This document shows, piece after piece, positions 31,201 through 38,075 of a stretch of DNA of 40,732 nt. The stretch's first letter is position 1; the number at the start of each line of letters is the position of its first letter. The stretch spans positions 1 to 40,732 of the forward strand of contig JBBREM010000010.1 in NCBI GenBank assembly GCA_038202925.1, read 5' to 3'. The notes below the pieces were generated by a model that made no database searches, had not been told where the DNA came from, and saw nothing but the letters and a program-made list of their open reading frames with translations. The DNA comes from JAEVZK01 sp038202925. Its GTDB lineage: Bacteria; Armatimonadota; Fimbriimonadia; Fimbriimonadales; Fimbriimonadaceae. The translations under genes and the position numbers were made by a program.

Positions 31201-33246
31201 ATGCAAAGGCCGGGTTTTGGGATCGTTACGGGAGTCGTCGTGATCCTTGCCGCCCTCGCCTTCCTCTCAAGGGCTCTCCTCGGCACGATTCCGAAGGGGC
31301 CGGAGAATCGCCTGGCGATTGAGCAAAGCGACTATCTTCAGCAGGGCGCGCACCAAGCGATCGATTGGTATCCGCTGACCGAGACACCATTCGTCGAGGC
31401 GCGCCGCAAGGATAAGCCGGTGATGTTCGTGGTCGGCAACGCGTGCAGCAGTACGGGGCGCTTCTTGGATAACGTCGTCTTTCCCGCGCCCGAGCTGCGC
31501 GGGTATATCGCCCAGAATTTTATTTGTGTACGGGTCGATTCGCTGGACTATCCCGAGTTTGCGAATGCTTACCTCCCCATCACGCGCGGCGCGGCTAACG
31601 ATAGTGGCAGGGCCGGGATTCCTACCGATCTCCAAGTTTGGTTTCTGACTCCGGCGGGTGAGCTATTCGGCTATACCGCTCAGACATCCGTTCTCATCCC
31701 GTTCGATCAGAGCTCCTTCTTACAGCGTCTGGTGGCCGCAGTAGACCAGTTCGATCGCATTCGCAAGAGGCTATCCGAGGCGGGGCAGGAACAGCGCGCC
31801 GACATTGCGAAGGTGAGATCAGAAGCGCCGGGGATGACGCCGGACTTTGCCGCCTTCGGCGATCTGCTCGCCTCCGCGACGGGGCGCAGCGGCGGGTTTC
31901 CGCTCAACGGGTTTCAGCGACTCTGGCCGAACGCGTGGCGCTACCAGCTGCTGTGCGGACGGTATGAGGAGTACGCGCAAAGCATCTCGCGGGCGGTGCA
32001 CTCGCCGCTGGTCGACGTACTGGATGGCGGATTCTTTTCCCGGTCGGCCTCGCTGGATTGGCACGGCATCAGCTATGACAAGCTGGCGGCCGAGAACGCC
32101 GGAATGCTTAGGACGCTGACGCTGGGCGGGCTTCTCATGCGCGATCCGGATCAGATGTGGCTGGCTCGGCGCACGTTCGATTCGCTGGCGGGAGAGTTTG
32201 TACAGGCGGGGTATATCGCCGCCGGACGGATCGGCGACGAAGATTCGGGAGGGCGGAGCGCGCGGTCCAGCTTTTCTCCTCGCCGGATGCGCGAACTGAT
32301 GGGTGACAACGCGGACCGGGAGTGGCTGCACCAGAACTTTGGCTTGCGGGTCGAAACGAATCCGCAGATGTCGCCGATCTTGCGGTCGATCGCTCTGGCA
32401 CGAGAGCAGCCGCCGGTTTTCGACCGGTACGTGGCGGCTTTGCTTAAGTCGGCCCCGGCTCCAAAGTTCACGGGGCTGGGGCAGCTCGATTCCGGCGGAT
32501 TCGCGGTGGCGCGGCTGCTTGAATCCGCGAGGCTGATGGGCGACCGGGACCGGATGTCTCGGGCGGAGACTCTGTTCCTTCAACTCGACGGGTTTCGCAC
32601 GGTGGACGACGTGCGCCATTCGACGAGCCCGACGGCCCGGCTGCACGGCTATCTCGGCGACTACCTGGCATTCGCCGACGCGTCGTTCCAGTATTTTCTG
32701 GTGACGGGGAACGATCTCGCGCTGCAGAACGGAGCCGCGGTTTTGAAGCGGGGGCTGTTTCTTTATGCCGGGAAGACGCAGGGCGAGTACGACTTGTCGC
32801 CGCCGCCGGATACGAAGCTTGCGCCGCAGGATACGGATTCGCCGGAGATCGTCGACAACTCGCATGAGAGCTGCACAGCGATGGTCATCCGGCTGTGCTC
32901 GGCGTATGCTCGTGCCGGCATTGCGCCGGAGCTGAAACAGGTGGCGGACGACACGTTCGCGCGGTTTTCCTCTATCGCGTCGCAGCTTGGCCCGTTCGCC
33001 GCCGGCTACTATTGCGCGGCGCTGGATGTGCCGGATTCGGTCTTTGCGTGCGTGGCCGGCGCTGGGGCGGTCGAAAAGGCATCGGCCATCGCGGCGGAAG
33101 CGCCGACGCGCCTGGTGATTCCGGCGGTCGGGGGTTTGGCGAAACGGCTGGGCAAGCCGGGGATCTACGTGATCGCCGACGCCTCGGTGCAAGGGCCGCT
33201 CAGCAAAGCGGCGGCGCTGTCGCTGTTGAAGCGCCCGAGGCTATAG
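31201..33246 (+). CDS. YyaL/DUF255-like membrane-anchored protein lacking CxxC
   Basis: 681 residues. A hydrophobic anchor at ~8-30 (GIVTGVVVILAALAFLS) precedes a thioredoxin-like domain of the DUF255/YyaL family: NRLAIEQSDYLQQGAHQAIDWYP near 37 corresponds to the usual N-R-L-x-x-E-x-S-x-Y-L-L-Q-H-x-x-N-P-V-D-W-Y-P. Where relatives have C-H-W-C-H, this protein has NACSSTGRF near 81, so the redox pair is lost. The remaining ~480 residues resemble the alpha/alpha barrel part of YyaL (GGFFSRSASLDWHGISYDKL near 277, DNSHESCTAMVIRLC near 555). The molecular role of the family is unsettled. It ends in a self-complementary hairpin and is followed by tRNA-Ser. Confidence 0.75.
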   Translation: MQRPGFGIVTGVVVILAALAFLSRALLGTIPKGPENRLAIEQSDYLQQGAHQAIDWYPLTETPFVEARRKDKPVMFVVGNACSSTGRFLDNVVFPAPELRGYIAQNFICVRVDSLDYPEFANAYLPITRGAANDSGRAGIPTDLQVWFLTPAGELFGYTAQTSVLIPFDQSSFLQRLVAAVDQFDRIRKRLSEAGQEQRADIAKVRSEAPGMTPDFAAFGDLLASATGRSGGFPLNGFQRLWPNAWRYQLLCGRYEEYAQSISRAVHSPLVDVLDGGFFSRSASLDWHGISYDKLAAENAGMLRTLTLGGLLMRDPDQMWLARRTFDSLAGEFVQAGYIAAGRIGDEDSGGRSARSSFSPRRMRELMGDNADREWLHQNFGLRVETNPQMSPILRSIALAREQPPVFDRYVAALLKSAPAPKFTGLGQLDSGGFAVARLLESARLMGDRDRMSRAETLFLQLDGFRTVDDVRHSTSPTARLHGYLGDYLAFADASFQYFLVTGNDLALQNGAAVLKRGLFLYAGKTQGEYDLSPPPDTKLAPQDTDSPEIVDNSHESCTAMVIRLCSAYARAGIAPELKQVADDTFARFSSIASQLGPFAAGYYCAALDVPDSVFACVAGAGAVEKASAIAAEAPTRLVIPAVGGLAKRLGKPGIYVIADASVQGPLSKAAALSLLKRPRL

Positions 33247-33253
33247 CCTCGGG
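33234..33253 (+). terminator. Perfect palindromic hairpin at the end of the DUF255-like gene
   Basis: CCCGAGGC, TATA, GCCTCGGG forms an 8-bp perfect stem with a 4-nt loop and contains the stop codon. No T-run follows, so it would be an atypical terminator or an mRNA 3'-end stabiliser. Confidence 0.45.
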
Positions 33254-33280
33254 GCCGGGCGGTAGACCATAATTTCTGCC

Positions 33281-33365
33281 GGAGAGGTCGCATAGTGGTC
33301 TAGTGCGCCGCACTCGAAATGCGGTGTGGGGCAACTCACCGTGGGTTCGAATCCCACCCTCTCCG
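33281..33365 (+). tRNA. tRNA-Ser (anticodon CGA)
   Basis: Class II tRNA of 85 nt. The acceptor stem GGAGAGG (33281-33287) pairs with CCTCTCC (33358-33364), with discriminator G. Anticodon arm CCGCA-CTCGAAA-TGCGG, anticodon CGA reading UCG. A long variable arm (TGTGGGGCAACTCACC region) marks serine identity. T arm GTGGG-TTCGAAT-CCCAC. The 3' CCA is not encoded here (CAC follows the discriminator), whereas the duplicated 3' end at 37116 is followed by CA, giving GCCA. A CATAAT box lies 7 nt upstream. The 3' end is the left attachment site of a genomic island. Confidence 0.95.
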
Positions 33366-33366
33366 C
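33346..33366 (+). repeat. attL-like 21-bp repeat in the tRNA-Ser 3' end
   Basis: The T-loop to discriminator segment of tRNA-Ser, starting TTCGAATCCC and ending CTCTCCGC, is exactly repeated at 37116-37136. Neither the base before nor the base after matches, so the repeat is exactly 21 bp. Confidence 0.85.
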
Positions 33367-33394
33367 ACTTATACCAGGTTCGTTTAGAACCTAG

Positions 33395-33423
33395 AGCCCG
33401 CCGACTCCGATGGACGGCGGGCT
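33395..33423 (+). terminator. Hairpin after tRNA-Ser
   Basis: AGCCCGCCG (33395-33403) and CGGCGGGCT (33415-33423) form a perfect 9-bp stem with an 11-nt loop, followed by TATTCG. It probably ends the tRNA transcript and lies inside the island. Confidence 0.7.
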
Positions 33424-33567
33424 TATTCGTAAGCTAAATCTTGGGTTTTCGTACGTCGAGAATTCGTGATCCACCCCAGAAGTGTCACTCGGCGGTCTCA
33501 ATGTTGCTCGGGGCTTGTCGAAGAATAGTGGAATAGGGTCGGAGGTTGCGATAGACTTCGCTGACGA

Positions 33568-35535
33568 ATGAAGGCCGTAGAAGCAAACCTCCTCAAGTTC
33601 TTGCAGGCTCCGCAGCAGTTCTTGATTCCCCTATATCAGAGAACCTATGACTGGCGACTCGACCAGTGTCAGCAGCTTTGGCGCGACATCGTGAGAGTAG
33701 GACAGGACGACAAATTGGGTGCTCACTTCATAGGCTCCATCGTCTACATTGCTCGCGGTGTCTACAACCAATCCCTAATCCCGCAACTTCTCGTAATTGA
33801 TGGTCAGCAGCGCCTAACGACCATTTCGCTTCTTCTCCACGCATTCGGAAGGCAGGTGGCCCGCGCTAGCGCAAGCGTCAGTCTATCTCCCGAAGAAATC
33901 GAGGAGTACTTCCTGAAGAATGCCAGGAGAGACGACGACCTGCGTTTCAAGCTGCTCCTAACTCAATCAGACCGAGAGACGTTGGCAAGGATCGTGGAAA
34001 ACCGGGAGTTGCCCGACAACCCCTCCCATCGCATCCTTGAAAATCACAAGTTCTTCGCGGACCAGCTTACCAAGGCCGGCACTGACCTCGCGATTGTCTA
34101 TAAGGGGCTCCAGAAGCTTATTATCGTGGACATCGCCCTAGACCGAGACCATGACAATCCTCAACTCATCTTCGAGAGCCTGAACGCGACCGGTCTCAAA
34201 CTCTCCCAGGCCGACCTTATCCGAAATTTCGTCTTAATGGACCTTGAACCTGGCGAGCAAAAGCGCTTGTACGAGGATCATTGGTTTCCGATGGAACAGG
34301 CGTTCGGTCATGCTGATTATGCTGAGCGCTTCGACGGATTCATGCGCGACTACCTCACTGTCAGGACAGGTCGAATCCCGAATCTGAGAGACATCTATGC
34401 GGATTTCAAGGGCTACTTTCTCGGTTTGGACGCGAAAGACGCCGCGGCTATTGTCGCCTCAGACCTTGATGCCTTTTCGAGACTGTACGTGCGTGTAGCC
34501 CTGAACAAGGAACCAGACCCCGCACTCCGAGCCGCTTTTGAAAGACTAAATCGTCTGCGTGTGGACGTTGCATTTCCATTCCTGGTTGAGGTGTATGAAG
34601 ACTATGAATTCGGGAAGCTGACCCGACTGGAGTTTCTCCGGATAGCTGAATTAGTGGAGAGCTATGTCTTCAGGCGCTCTGTCTGCGGCGTGCCAACGAA
34701 TTCGCTGAATAAGACCTTCGCTGGACTTACGAGCGAGGTAGACAAAGACCGATATGCCGCGAGTTTTGAGGAGATCATTGTCCTCAAAGACAACTATCGC
34801 CGATTTCCGCCTGACGAAGAGTTTGAGGCAGCTTTTAATACGAGAGATGTCTATAACTTTCGCAATCGAAACTATATGTTAGAACGACTCGAAAACCACG
34901 GGCGAAAAGAGCCCGTTAGCGTTGAGTCGCACACCATCGAGCACATAATGCCGCAGAATCCAAACTTGCGGCCCGAATGGAGGGAATCGTTGGGTTCAGG
35001 CTGGAAGGAGATACATGCGCGACTTCTTCATACCCTCGGTAATCTCACGCTGACAGGCTACAACTCGGAATATTCCGACCGCTCCTTTCTTAAGAAACGA
35101 GATATGGAGGGCGGCTTTGCGCAGAGCCCAATAAGATTGAATGAGGGCCTGGCGAGTGTAGATTCCTGGAATGGCAGTGAAATCGAAAACAGAGGTTCGA
35201 TGCTTGCTGCAAAGGCTGTGCTCGTCTGGCCCGCACCAAATGTCTCGAACGAACGACAGGTCGCGCTGAAAGGCGAACGGGAAGGCAGTCAAAACGAAAT
35301 GATTCCGCTTGAGGGGCACTCGGGATATCTGGAAGGCGAGATATTGAGACTCTTTGAAGCGCTCCAACGGCGAATTATGAATCTTGATGCCGGGGTCAGG
35401 ATGGAGATAAGGAAGCAATACATTGCCTTCAAGCTCGACACCAACTTCGTTGATGTTATTCCCCAGCGAAAGCGGCTCGTGTTGACGCTCAATCGGCTGG
35501 GAGTGCGCGAGCCCGATCTGCTCGTCGCAAGCTAA
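33568..35535 (+). CDS. DUF262/DUF1524 GmrSD-like defence nuclease, C-terminus disrupted
   Basis: 655 residues. The DUF262 N-terminal domain has IPLYQRTYDW at residues 20-29 and VIDGQQRLTTIS near 77, the ParB/Srx-like NTPase motifs. The DUF1524 HNH-type nuclease has HTIEHIMPQN near 455 and LGNLTLTGYNSEYSDRSF near 490. Relatives include the GmrSD type IV restriction enzyme against modified phage DNA, so a defence role is likely. The C-terminal part from ~585 begins a DUF5655-like domain (RKQYIAFKLDTNFVDVIPQRK near 612) that breaks after Asn642; the last 13 residues come from an inserted repeat. The missing half is at 36805-36987 in the same frame. Both catalytic domains are intact. Confidence 0.88.
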   Translation: MKAVEANLLKFLQAPQQFLIPLYQRTYDWRLDQCQQLWRDIVRVGQDDKLGAHFIGSIVYIARGVYNQSLIPQLLVIDGQQRLTTISLLLHAFGRQVARASASVSLSPEEIEEYFLKNARRDDDLRFKLLLTQSDRETLARIVENRELPDNPSHRILENHKFFADQLTKAGTDLAIVYKGLQKLIIVDIALDRDHDNPQLIFESLNATGLKLSQADLIRNFVLMDLEPGEQKRLYEDHWFPMEQAFGHADYAERFDGFMRDYLTVRTGRIPNLRDIYADFKGYFLGLDAKDAAAIVASDLDAFSRLYVRVALNKEPDPALRAAFERLNRLRVDVAFPFLVEVYEDYEFGKLTRLEFLRIAELVESYVFRRSVCGVPTNSLNKTFAGLTSEVDKDRYAASFEEIIVLKDNYRRFPPDEEFEAAFNTRDVYNFRNRNYMLERLENHGRKEPVSVESHTIEHIMPQNPNLRPEWRESLGSGWKEIHARLLHTLGNLTLTGYNSEYSDRSFLKKRDMEGGFAQSPIRLNEGLASVDSWNGSEIENRGSMLAAKAVLVWPAPNVSNERQVALKGEREGSQNEMIPLEGHSGYLEGEILRLFEALQRRIMNLDAGVRMEIRKQYIAFKLDTNFVDVIPQRKRLVLTLNRLGVREPDLLVAS

Positions 35536-35681
35536 CGCCACGCGCCACGGGGCGTGGCGGGGCATCAAAAGGTTGAACCCATTGACTTCGATGTGCGGGC
35601 ACTCGATTCTGCGGGGAGTGCGCGAGCCCGATCTGCTCGTCCGCCGCTGAAACCACGCGCCACGGGGCGTGGCGGGGCATC
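35499..35681 (+). repeat. Two direct copies of a GC-rich hairpin repeat
   Basis: GGGAGTGCGCGAGCCCGATC at 35499 recurs at 35614 as part of an identical 28-bp block. Each block is followed by a CCACGCGCCACGGGGCGTGG hairpin (35538-35557 and 35653-35672; GCCACGC/GCGTGGC stem in the first copy) and GCGGGGCATC. The copies are 115 bp apart. The first encodes the last residues and stop of the truncated DUF262 protein. Confidence 0.85.
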
Positions 35682-35762
35682 GAAAAGGCTCCGAAGTGGA
35701 TCCTCATTGGCGAATGATGAAACTTCTAGCGCCAATGATGGAGCACTCAGCTGCGCCAGCGG

Positions 35763-36374
35763 TTAGGCCTTGCTGTTGCCGGTCCGTGCTGATCGCCGTC
35801 TCAGAAGTAGCAGCGAGCCTCCGGACAAGAGCAAGATCACCTCTGACGGCTCGGGCACACTGGATACATTCACGCGCGCGGCCAGGAACGGATCACCGGC
35901 AGAACCACCAGTGAAGGAGTGGGTCTTGAAGAGTATCTCGTTGGAGCCTGTTTGAAAGTACGTCCCAGGAATGACCAAGCCCGTTGGCAGGGATTGATCG
36001 TTCGTGTTCAGCGTGCCGTTGTTAACCACCAAACTCAAGTCCACTGAGTTGTTGTTCACGAGCAGCTCAAATAAGTCGTTGGTGACGAAGTTGGCTCTTC
36101 CCAGCAAAGTTGCGCCGGTCAAATTGAAGTTAAACCTGTAAAATCGGTCCGTTATGTTGAAAGGATTTCCGCCGGCGATTCCGGTTACGGTGCTGCCGTC
36201 GGGCAAAACTCTTGAGGAAAGCGCGTCCGGGGCATTGTAACTTGCCCCACCATTTAGCGAGATTTGCCAAGTCGCGTCCGTTGTAAAGGAGGTGTCCGCT
36301 CTTGCATTGGCCGCAAGGGACAGCAGACCTACCGCGAACGGCAGGGAAAGTGAGGAAAGGGTGAGGCGACTCAT
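35763..36374 (-). CDS. PEP-CTERM sorting-domain protein
   Basis: 203 residues. ATG 36374 is preceded by GGAGAG at 7-nt spacing. Signal peptide MSRLTLSSLSLPFAVGLLSL ... NARA. The mature part is beta-rich and Asn-rich (FRYFNFNLTGATLLGRANF-type strands, NDLFELLVNNNSVDLSLV). The C-terminus has the PEP-CTERM signal VPEPSEVILLLSGGSLLLL followed by RRRSA, recognised by exosortases that release the protein to extracellular or surface sites. It lies wholly within the insertion that splits the DUF262 gene, convergent to it. A start further upstream is less likely because it would bury the signal peptide. The function of the passenger domain is unknown. Confidence 0.85.
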   Translation of the reverse strand: MSRLTLSSLSLPFAVGLLSLAANARADTSFTTDATWQISLNGGASYNAPDALSSRVLPDGSTVTGIAGGNPFNITDRFYRFNFNLTGATLLGRANFVTNDLFELLVNNNSVDLSLVVNNGTLNTNDQSLPTGLVIPGTYFQTGSNEILFKTHSFTGGSAGDPFLAARVNVSSVPEPSEVILLLSGGSLLLLRRRSARTGNSKA

Positions 36375-36627
36375 TATATTGCTCTCCGAATGCTTCCGAG
36401 GAATCTTATTGATTTTGGTATACCTGGCCCGGTTCCTACTCGCCTTAAAAATTGCTCCAGTTCCGACAGAAACCGGCAACAATGCTTGTTTGTTCATGCC
36501 TCCATAGCCCCGCTGTGGACACTTTCATGCCTGCGCCGACAAGAATAAAACTGAGTAGCTGTCGCATTGATGTTACATTCTATCGGGTTCAGGCCGGAAC
36601 GCTCAGCAGGAAAGGTTGCCTCGCATA

Positions 36628-36804
36628 CTATTGAGACAGTTTTTGGGAGTCGGACTTCGCGCGCCACATTCGGATCGCTTCGTTGCATACCGCTGCATAC
36701 ATAGGGGCGACGTCGCGGAGCTGAAGGCCCTGGCCTGGATCGGCCGTCGTGACGATGGTGCCATCGGGTTTCAGCTCCCGGCTGATCGAGGAGCGAGCGT
36801 CGAT
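36628..36804 (-). pseudogene. Truncated ORF tail of unknown origin
   Basis: The minus strand from the insertion edge to a stop at 36628-36630 reads protein-like sequence: SRELKPDGTIVTTADPGQGL followed by QLRDVAPMYAAVCNEAIRMW and RAKSDSQKLSQ. It has no start of its own, and upstream it runs into the antisense of the DUF5655 remnant, so I read it as the 3' end of a gene carried in with the insertion. The family is not recognised. Confidence 0.35.
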
Positions 36805-36987
36805 TTGAGCTTCGGCGGCATAGACGACCCTAAAGGAATGTGTAGGGACATCAGCAACATTGGCAAATGGGGCAACGGGGACGTGGAAACCTCCATAGCG
36901 ACGCTCGAAGAGATCGACGACGCCATGTACCTCATCCGACAATCATTTGCTCATCAAGAGGAGTTTGAATCGGCCCTAGCAATGTGA
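36805..36987 (+). pseudogene. Detached DUF5655-like C-terminal half of the DUF262 gene
   Basis: Sixty codons plus stop: LSFGGIDDPKGMCRDISNIG, KWGNGDVETSIATLEEIDDA, MYLIRQSFAHQEEFESALAM. The DPKG...D-x-S-N-x-G-x-W-G-N-G-D-V-E pattern is the second half of the DUF5655 (predicted transport/restriction-associated) domain found at the C-terminus of many DUF262 proteins. It is in the same frame as the 33568 gene, which ends in the first half of that domain. Rejoined, the protein would have 702 residues. An ORF from 36616 covers it, but its first ~63 codons are antisense to the insertion. Confidence 0.75.
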
Positions 36988-37115
36988 TGAATCGGTGAGC
37001 CAGACGCTTGAATCGGTAAGTTAGATGCAACGACGACAGGCGTTCTTCTGGTTTTTTCTCTCAAGCCCAGCCTGAAATGAGGACCCAAGGGATTCCTAAC
37101 GCGACAGAGCCGTTT

Positions 37116-37136
37116 TTCGAATCCCACCCTCTCCGC
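37116..37136 (+). repeat. attR-like copy of the tRNA-Ser 3' end
   Basis: Exact 21-bp copy of 33346-33366, followed by CA, so that it reads G-CCA like an encoded tRNA 3' end. It is not a tRNA gene: the bases upstream (CAGAGCCGTTT) form no T stem or other arms. Confidence 0.85.
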
Positions 37137-37163
37137 CACGGGTTACAACGGATTCTCCTTCGG

Positions 37164-37490
37164 CTAAATCGACACGATCCGTTCGTCCGACCTTAGGAAG
37201 TCGACAATCAAATCTGTCCTCTTTGCGTCATACGCGAGGAGTGATGCCAAGCGCATATTCCCCGTTGAGATTAGAATCACTTTCCCTTCTCGTCGCGACA
37301 ATGCCAGATCCACATAGTCTGAATCCTTTGTCATCACAGCGAGACCTTCGAGTTGCGCTCTGTTCCAGACTTCGGAATCAGACTTCCCCTCAAGGCCACA
37401 ATCGGATACATGCTTCGCTTCCATGCCGGCTGCGGCCAGGATGGTTGCCAGACGGGCGGGCAGGTTTTCGTTCAGGAGAACGCCTTTCAT
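37164..37490 (-). CDS. DUF5615 PIN-like toxin
   Basis: 108 residues. DUF5615 proteins are PIN-like nucleases paired with DUF433 antitoxins (VapC45-like). The N-terminal LLNENLPARLATILAAAGME has the conserved acidic residue (usually D-E-N, here N-E-N), followed by KHVSDCGLEGKSDSEVWNRA and VMTKDSDYVDLAL with the conserved K-D-S-D motif near residue 55, and VILISTGNMRLASLL near 71. Its ATG overlaps the stop codon of the upstream antitoxin (ATGA). It lies 28 bp beyond the right att copy, outside the island. The loss of the first Asp may reduce activity; other acidic residues are intact. Confidence 0.85.
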   Translation of the reverse strand: MKGVLLNENLPARLATILAAAGMEAKHVSDCGLEGKSDSEVWNRAQLEGLAVMTKDSDYVDLALSRREGKVILISTGNMRLASLLAYDAKRTDLIVDFLRSDERIVSI

Positions 37491-37732
37491 CCGGCGATCC
37501 GCGTATATCGATCACGGTCGGCGGCGAACGCTAGGCAGGCTCGTATATCGGCGGAAGTGAGTTGGGGGAACTCGGCGAGAATGTCCGCCTCGCTGTCGCC
37601 CGCGGCCATGTAGCCGAGGATATCGGACACGGAAATCCGGGTGCCCTTGACGATGGGTTTCCCAAAGCGTATTTCCTTGTCGACGATGATTCGGTCGGCG
37701 TAGTCCACGGGTTCATTGTACGTGAACTGCAC
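37487..37732 (-). CDS. DUF433 antitoxin
   Basis: 81 residues, GTG start at 37732. A clear DUF433 protein (VapB45-like): RIIVDKEIRFGKPIVKGTRI, SVSDILGYMAAGDSEADIL, FPQLTSADIRACLAFAADRD. The domain is a winged-helix-like DNA binder that neutralises the adjoining PIN-like toxin and probably represses the operon. It is coupled to the toxin by a 4-bp overlap. Immediately upstream, only 14 bp before the start codon, rhuM homology ends abruptly, so this module appears to have been placed into or next to a rhuM gene. Confidence 0.87.
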   Translation of the reverse strand: MQFTYNEPVDYADRIIVDKEIRFGKPIVKGTRISVSDILGYMAAGDSEADILAEFPQLTSADIRACLAFAADRDRYTRIAG

Positions 37733-37746
37733 CCGTTAGCCGACCC

Positions 37747-38040
37747 GATGATAACGTCGAGGTTGTAGTGAAGGACTCGATAGGTTTTGCCGTCCGCAGC
37801 AGTTGTCAAGCATTCCTTGACAACTGAGTCTGCGCTGAGCTCGCCTTCCTCGAAGATATTCCTGATGTGGAGACTGACGTTCTGCTTACTGGTCTGGAAC
37901 AGCTCCACCATTTGAGCTTGGGAAAGCCATACCGACTCGTCCTCGACTCGGACGAGGAGCCGAGTCTGACCTAGAGCGGACTCGTAGAGAAGGAAATTAG
38001 GCCCACTCACAGACTGCAGTCTACCTTTCTCAGCTCTCAT
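37747..38040 (-). pseudogene. Truncated RhuM-family protein
   Basis: 98 codons of a RhuM (virulence RhuM/Fic-associated) N-terminal region: LGQTRLLVRVEDESVWLSQA, QMVELFQTSKQNVSLHIRNI, FEEGELSADSVVKECLTTAA, then YRVLHYNLDVII. RhuM proteins normally continue past 300 residues; here the match stops after DVII at 37747, beside the DUF433 gene. The frame stays open to 37531 through antitoxin DNA in another frame, giving a 169-residue chimeric ORF, but that tail is unrelated. RhuM homologues accompany defence and mobile islands. The function is presumably lost. Confidence 0.75.
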
Positions 38041-38075
38041 CGTTCGAGGTTTGTGCTTTGCGCCATAGTGACTGC

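Larger units (their letters stand above)
35494..36804. mobile_element. 1,311-bp insertion splitting the DUF262 gene
   Basis: Joining base 35493 to 36805 restores an uninterrupted frame reading LVLTLN-LSFGGIDDPKG across the DUF5655-like domain. The insert is 437 x 3 bp. It carries two copies of a ~70-bp repeat, a PEP-CTERM gene on the minus strand, and a minus-strand ORF tail. No transposase, clear terminal inverted repeats or target duplication are visible, so the mechanism is unknown. Confidence 0.65.
33366..37136. mobile_element. Small genomic island integrated at tRNA-Ser
   Basis: About 3.77 kb bounded by 21-bp direct repeats of the tRNA-Ser 3' end. The right copy continues G-CCA as an intact tRNA terminus would, so it is probably the displaced original 3' end. 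Cargo is a DUF262/DUF1524 defence gene, split by a further insertion that carries a PEP-CTERM gene. Base use is visibly more A+T-rich than in the flanking housekeeping genes. No integrase or transposase is present, so the island is a remnant or was mobilised in trans. Confidence 0.75.

Noticed and set aside
35530..35768. Integron attC site between the DUF262 and PEP-CTERM genes (GCTAAC ... GTTAGGC)
   Set aside because: GTTAGGC at 35762 fits the R' core, but the only upstream TAAC partner is ~230 bp away, does not fit RYYYAAC well, and the inner arms are not complementary. The insertion border is not at a GTT triplet.
36616..36804. 5' part of the 123-codon ORF as a real gene start
   Set aside because: Its first ~63 codons lack family similarity and overlap a better minus-strand ORF tail. 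Only the DUF5655-like part from 36805 is convincing.
37116..37138. Second tRNA-Ser gene
   Set aside because: Only the 3' 21 bases plus CA are present; no D, anticodon or variable arm lies upstream.
37531..37746. Downstream half of the 169-codon RhuM-frame ORF as a RhuM C-terminus
   Set aside because: It runs through the DUF433 antitoxin in another frame and is low-complexity Ser/Pro sequence typical of a shadow frame.
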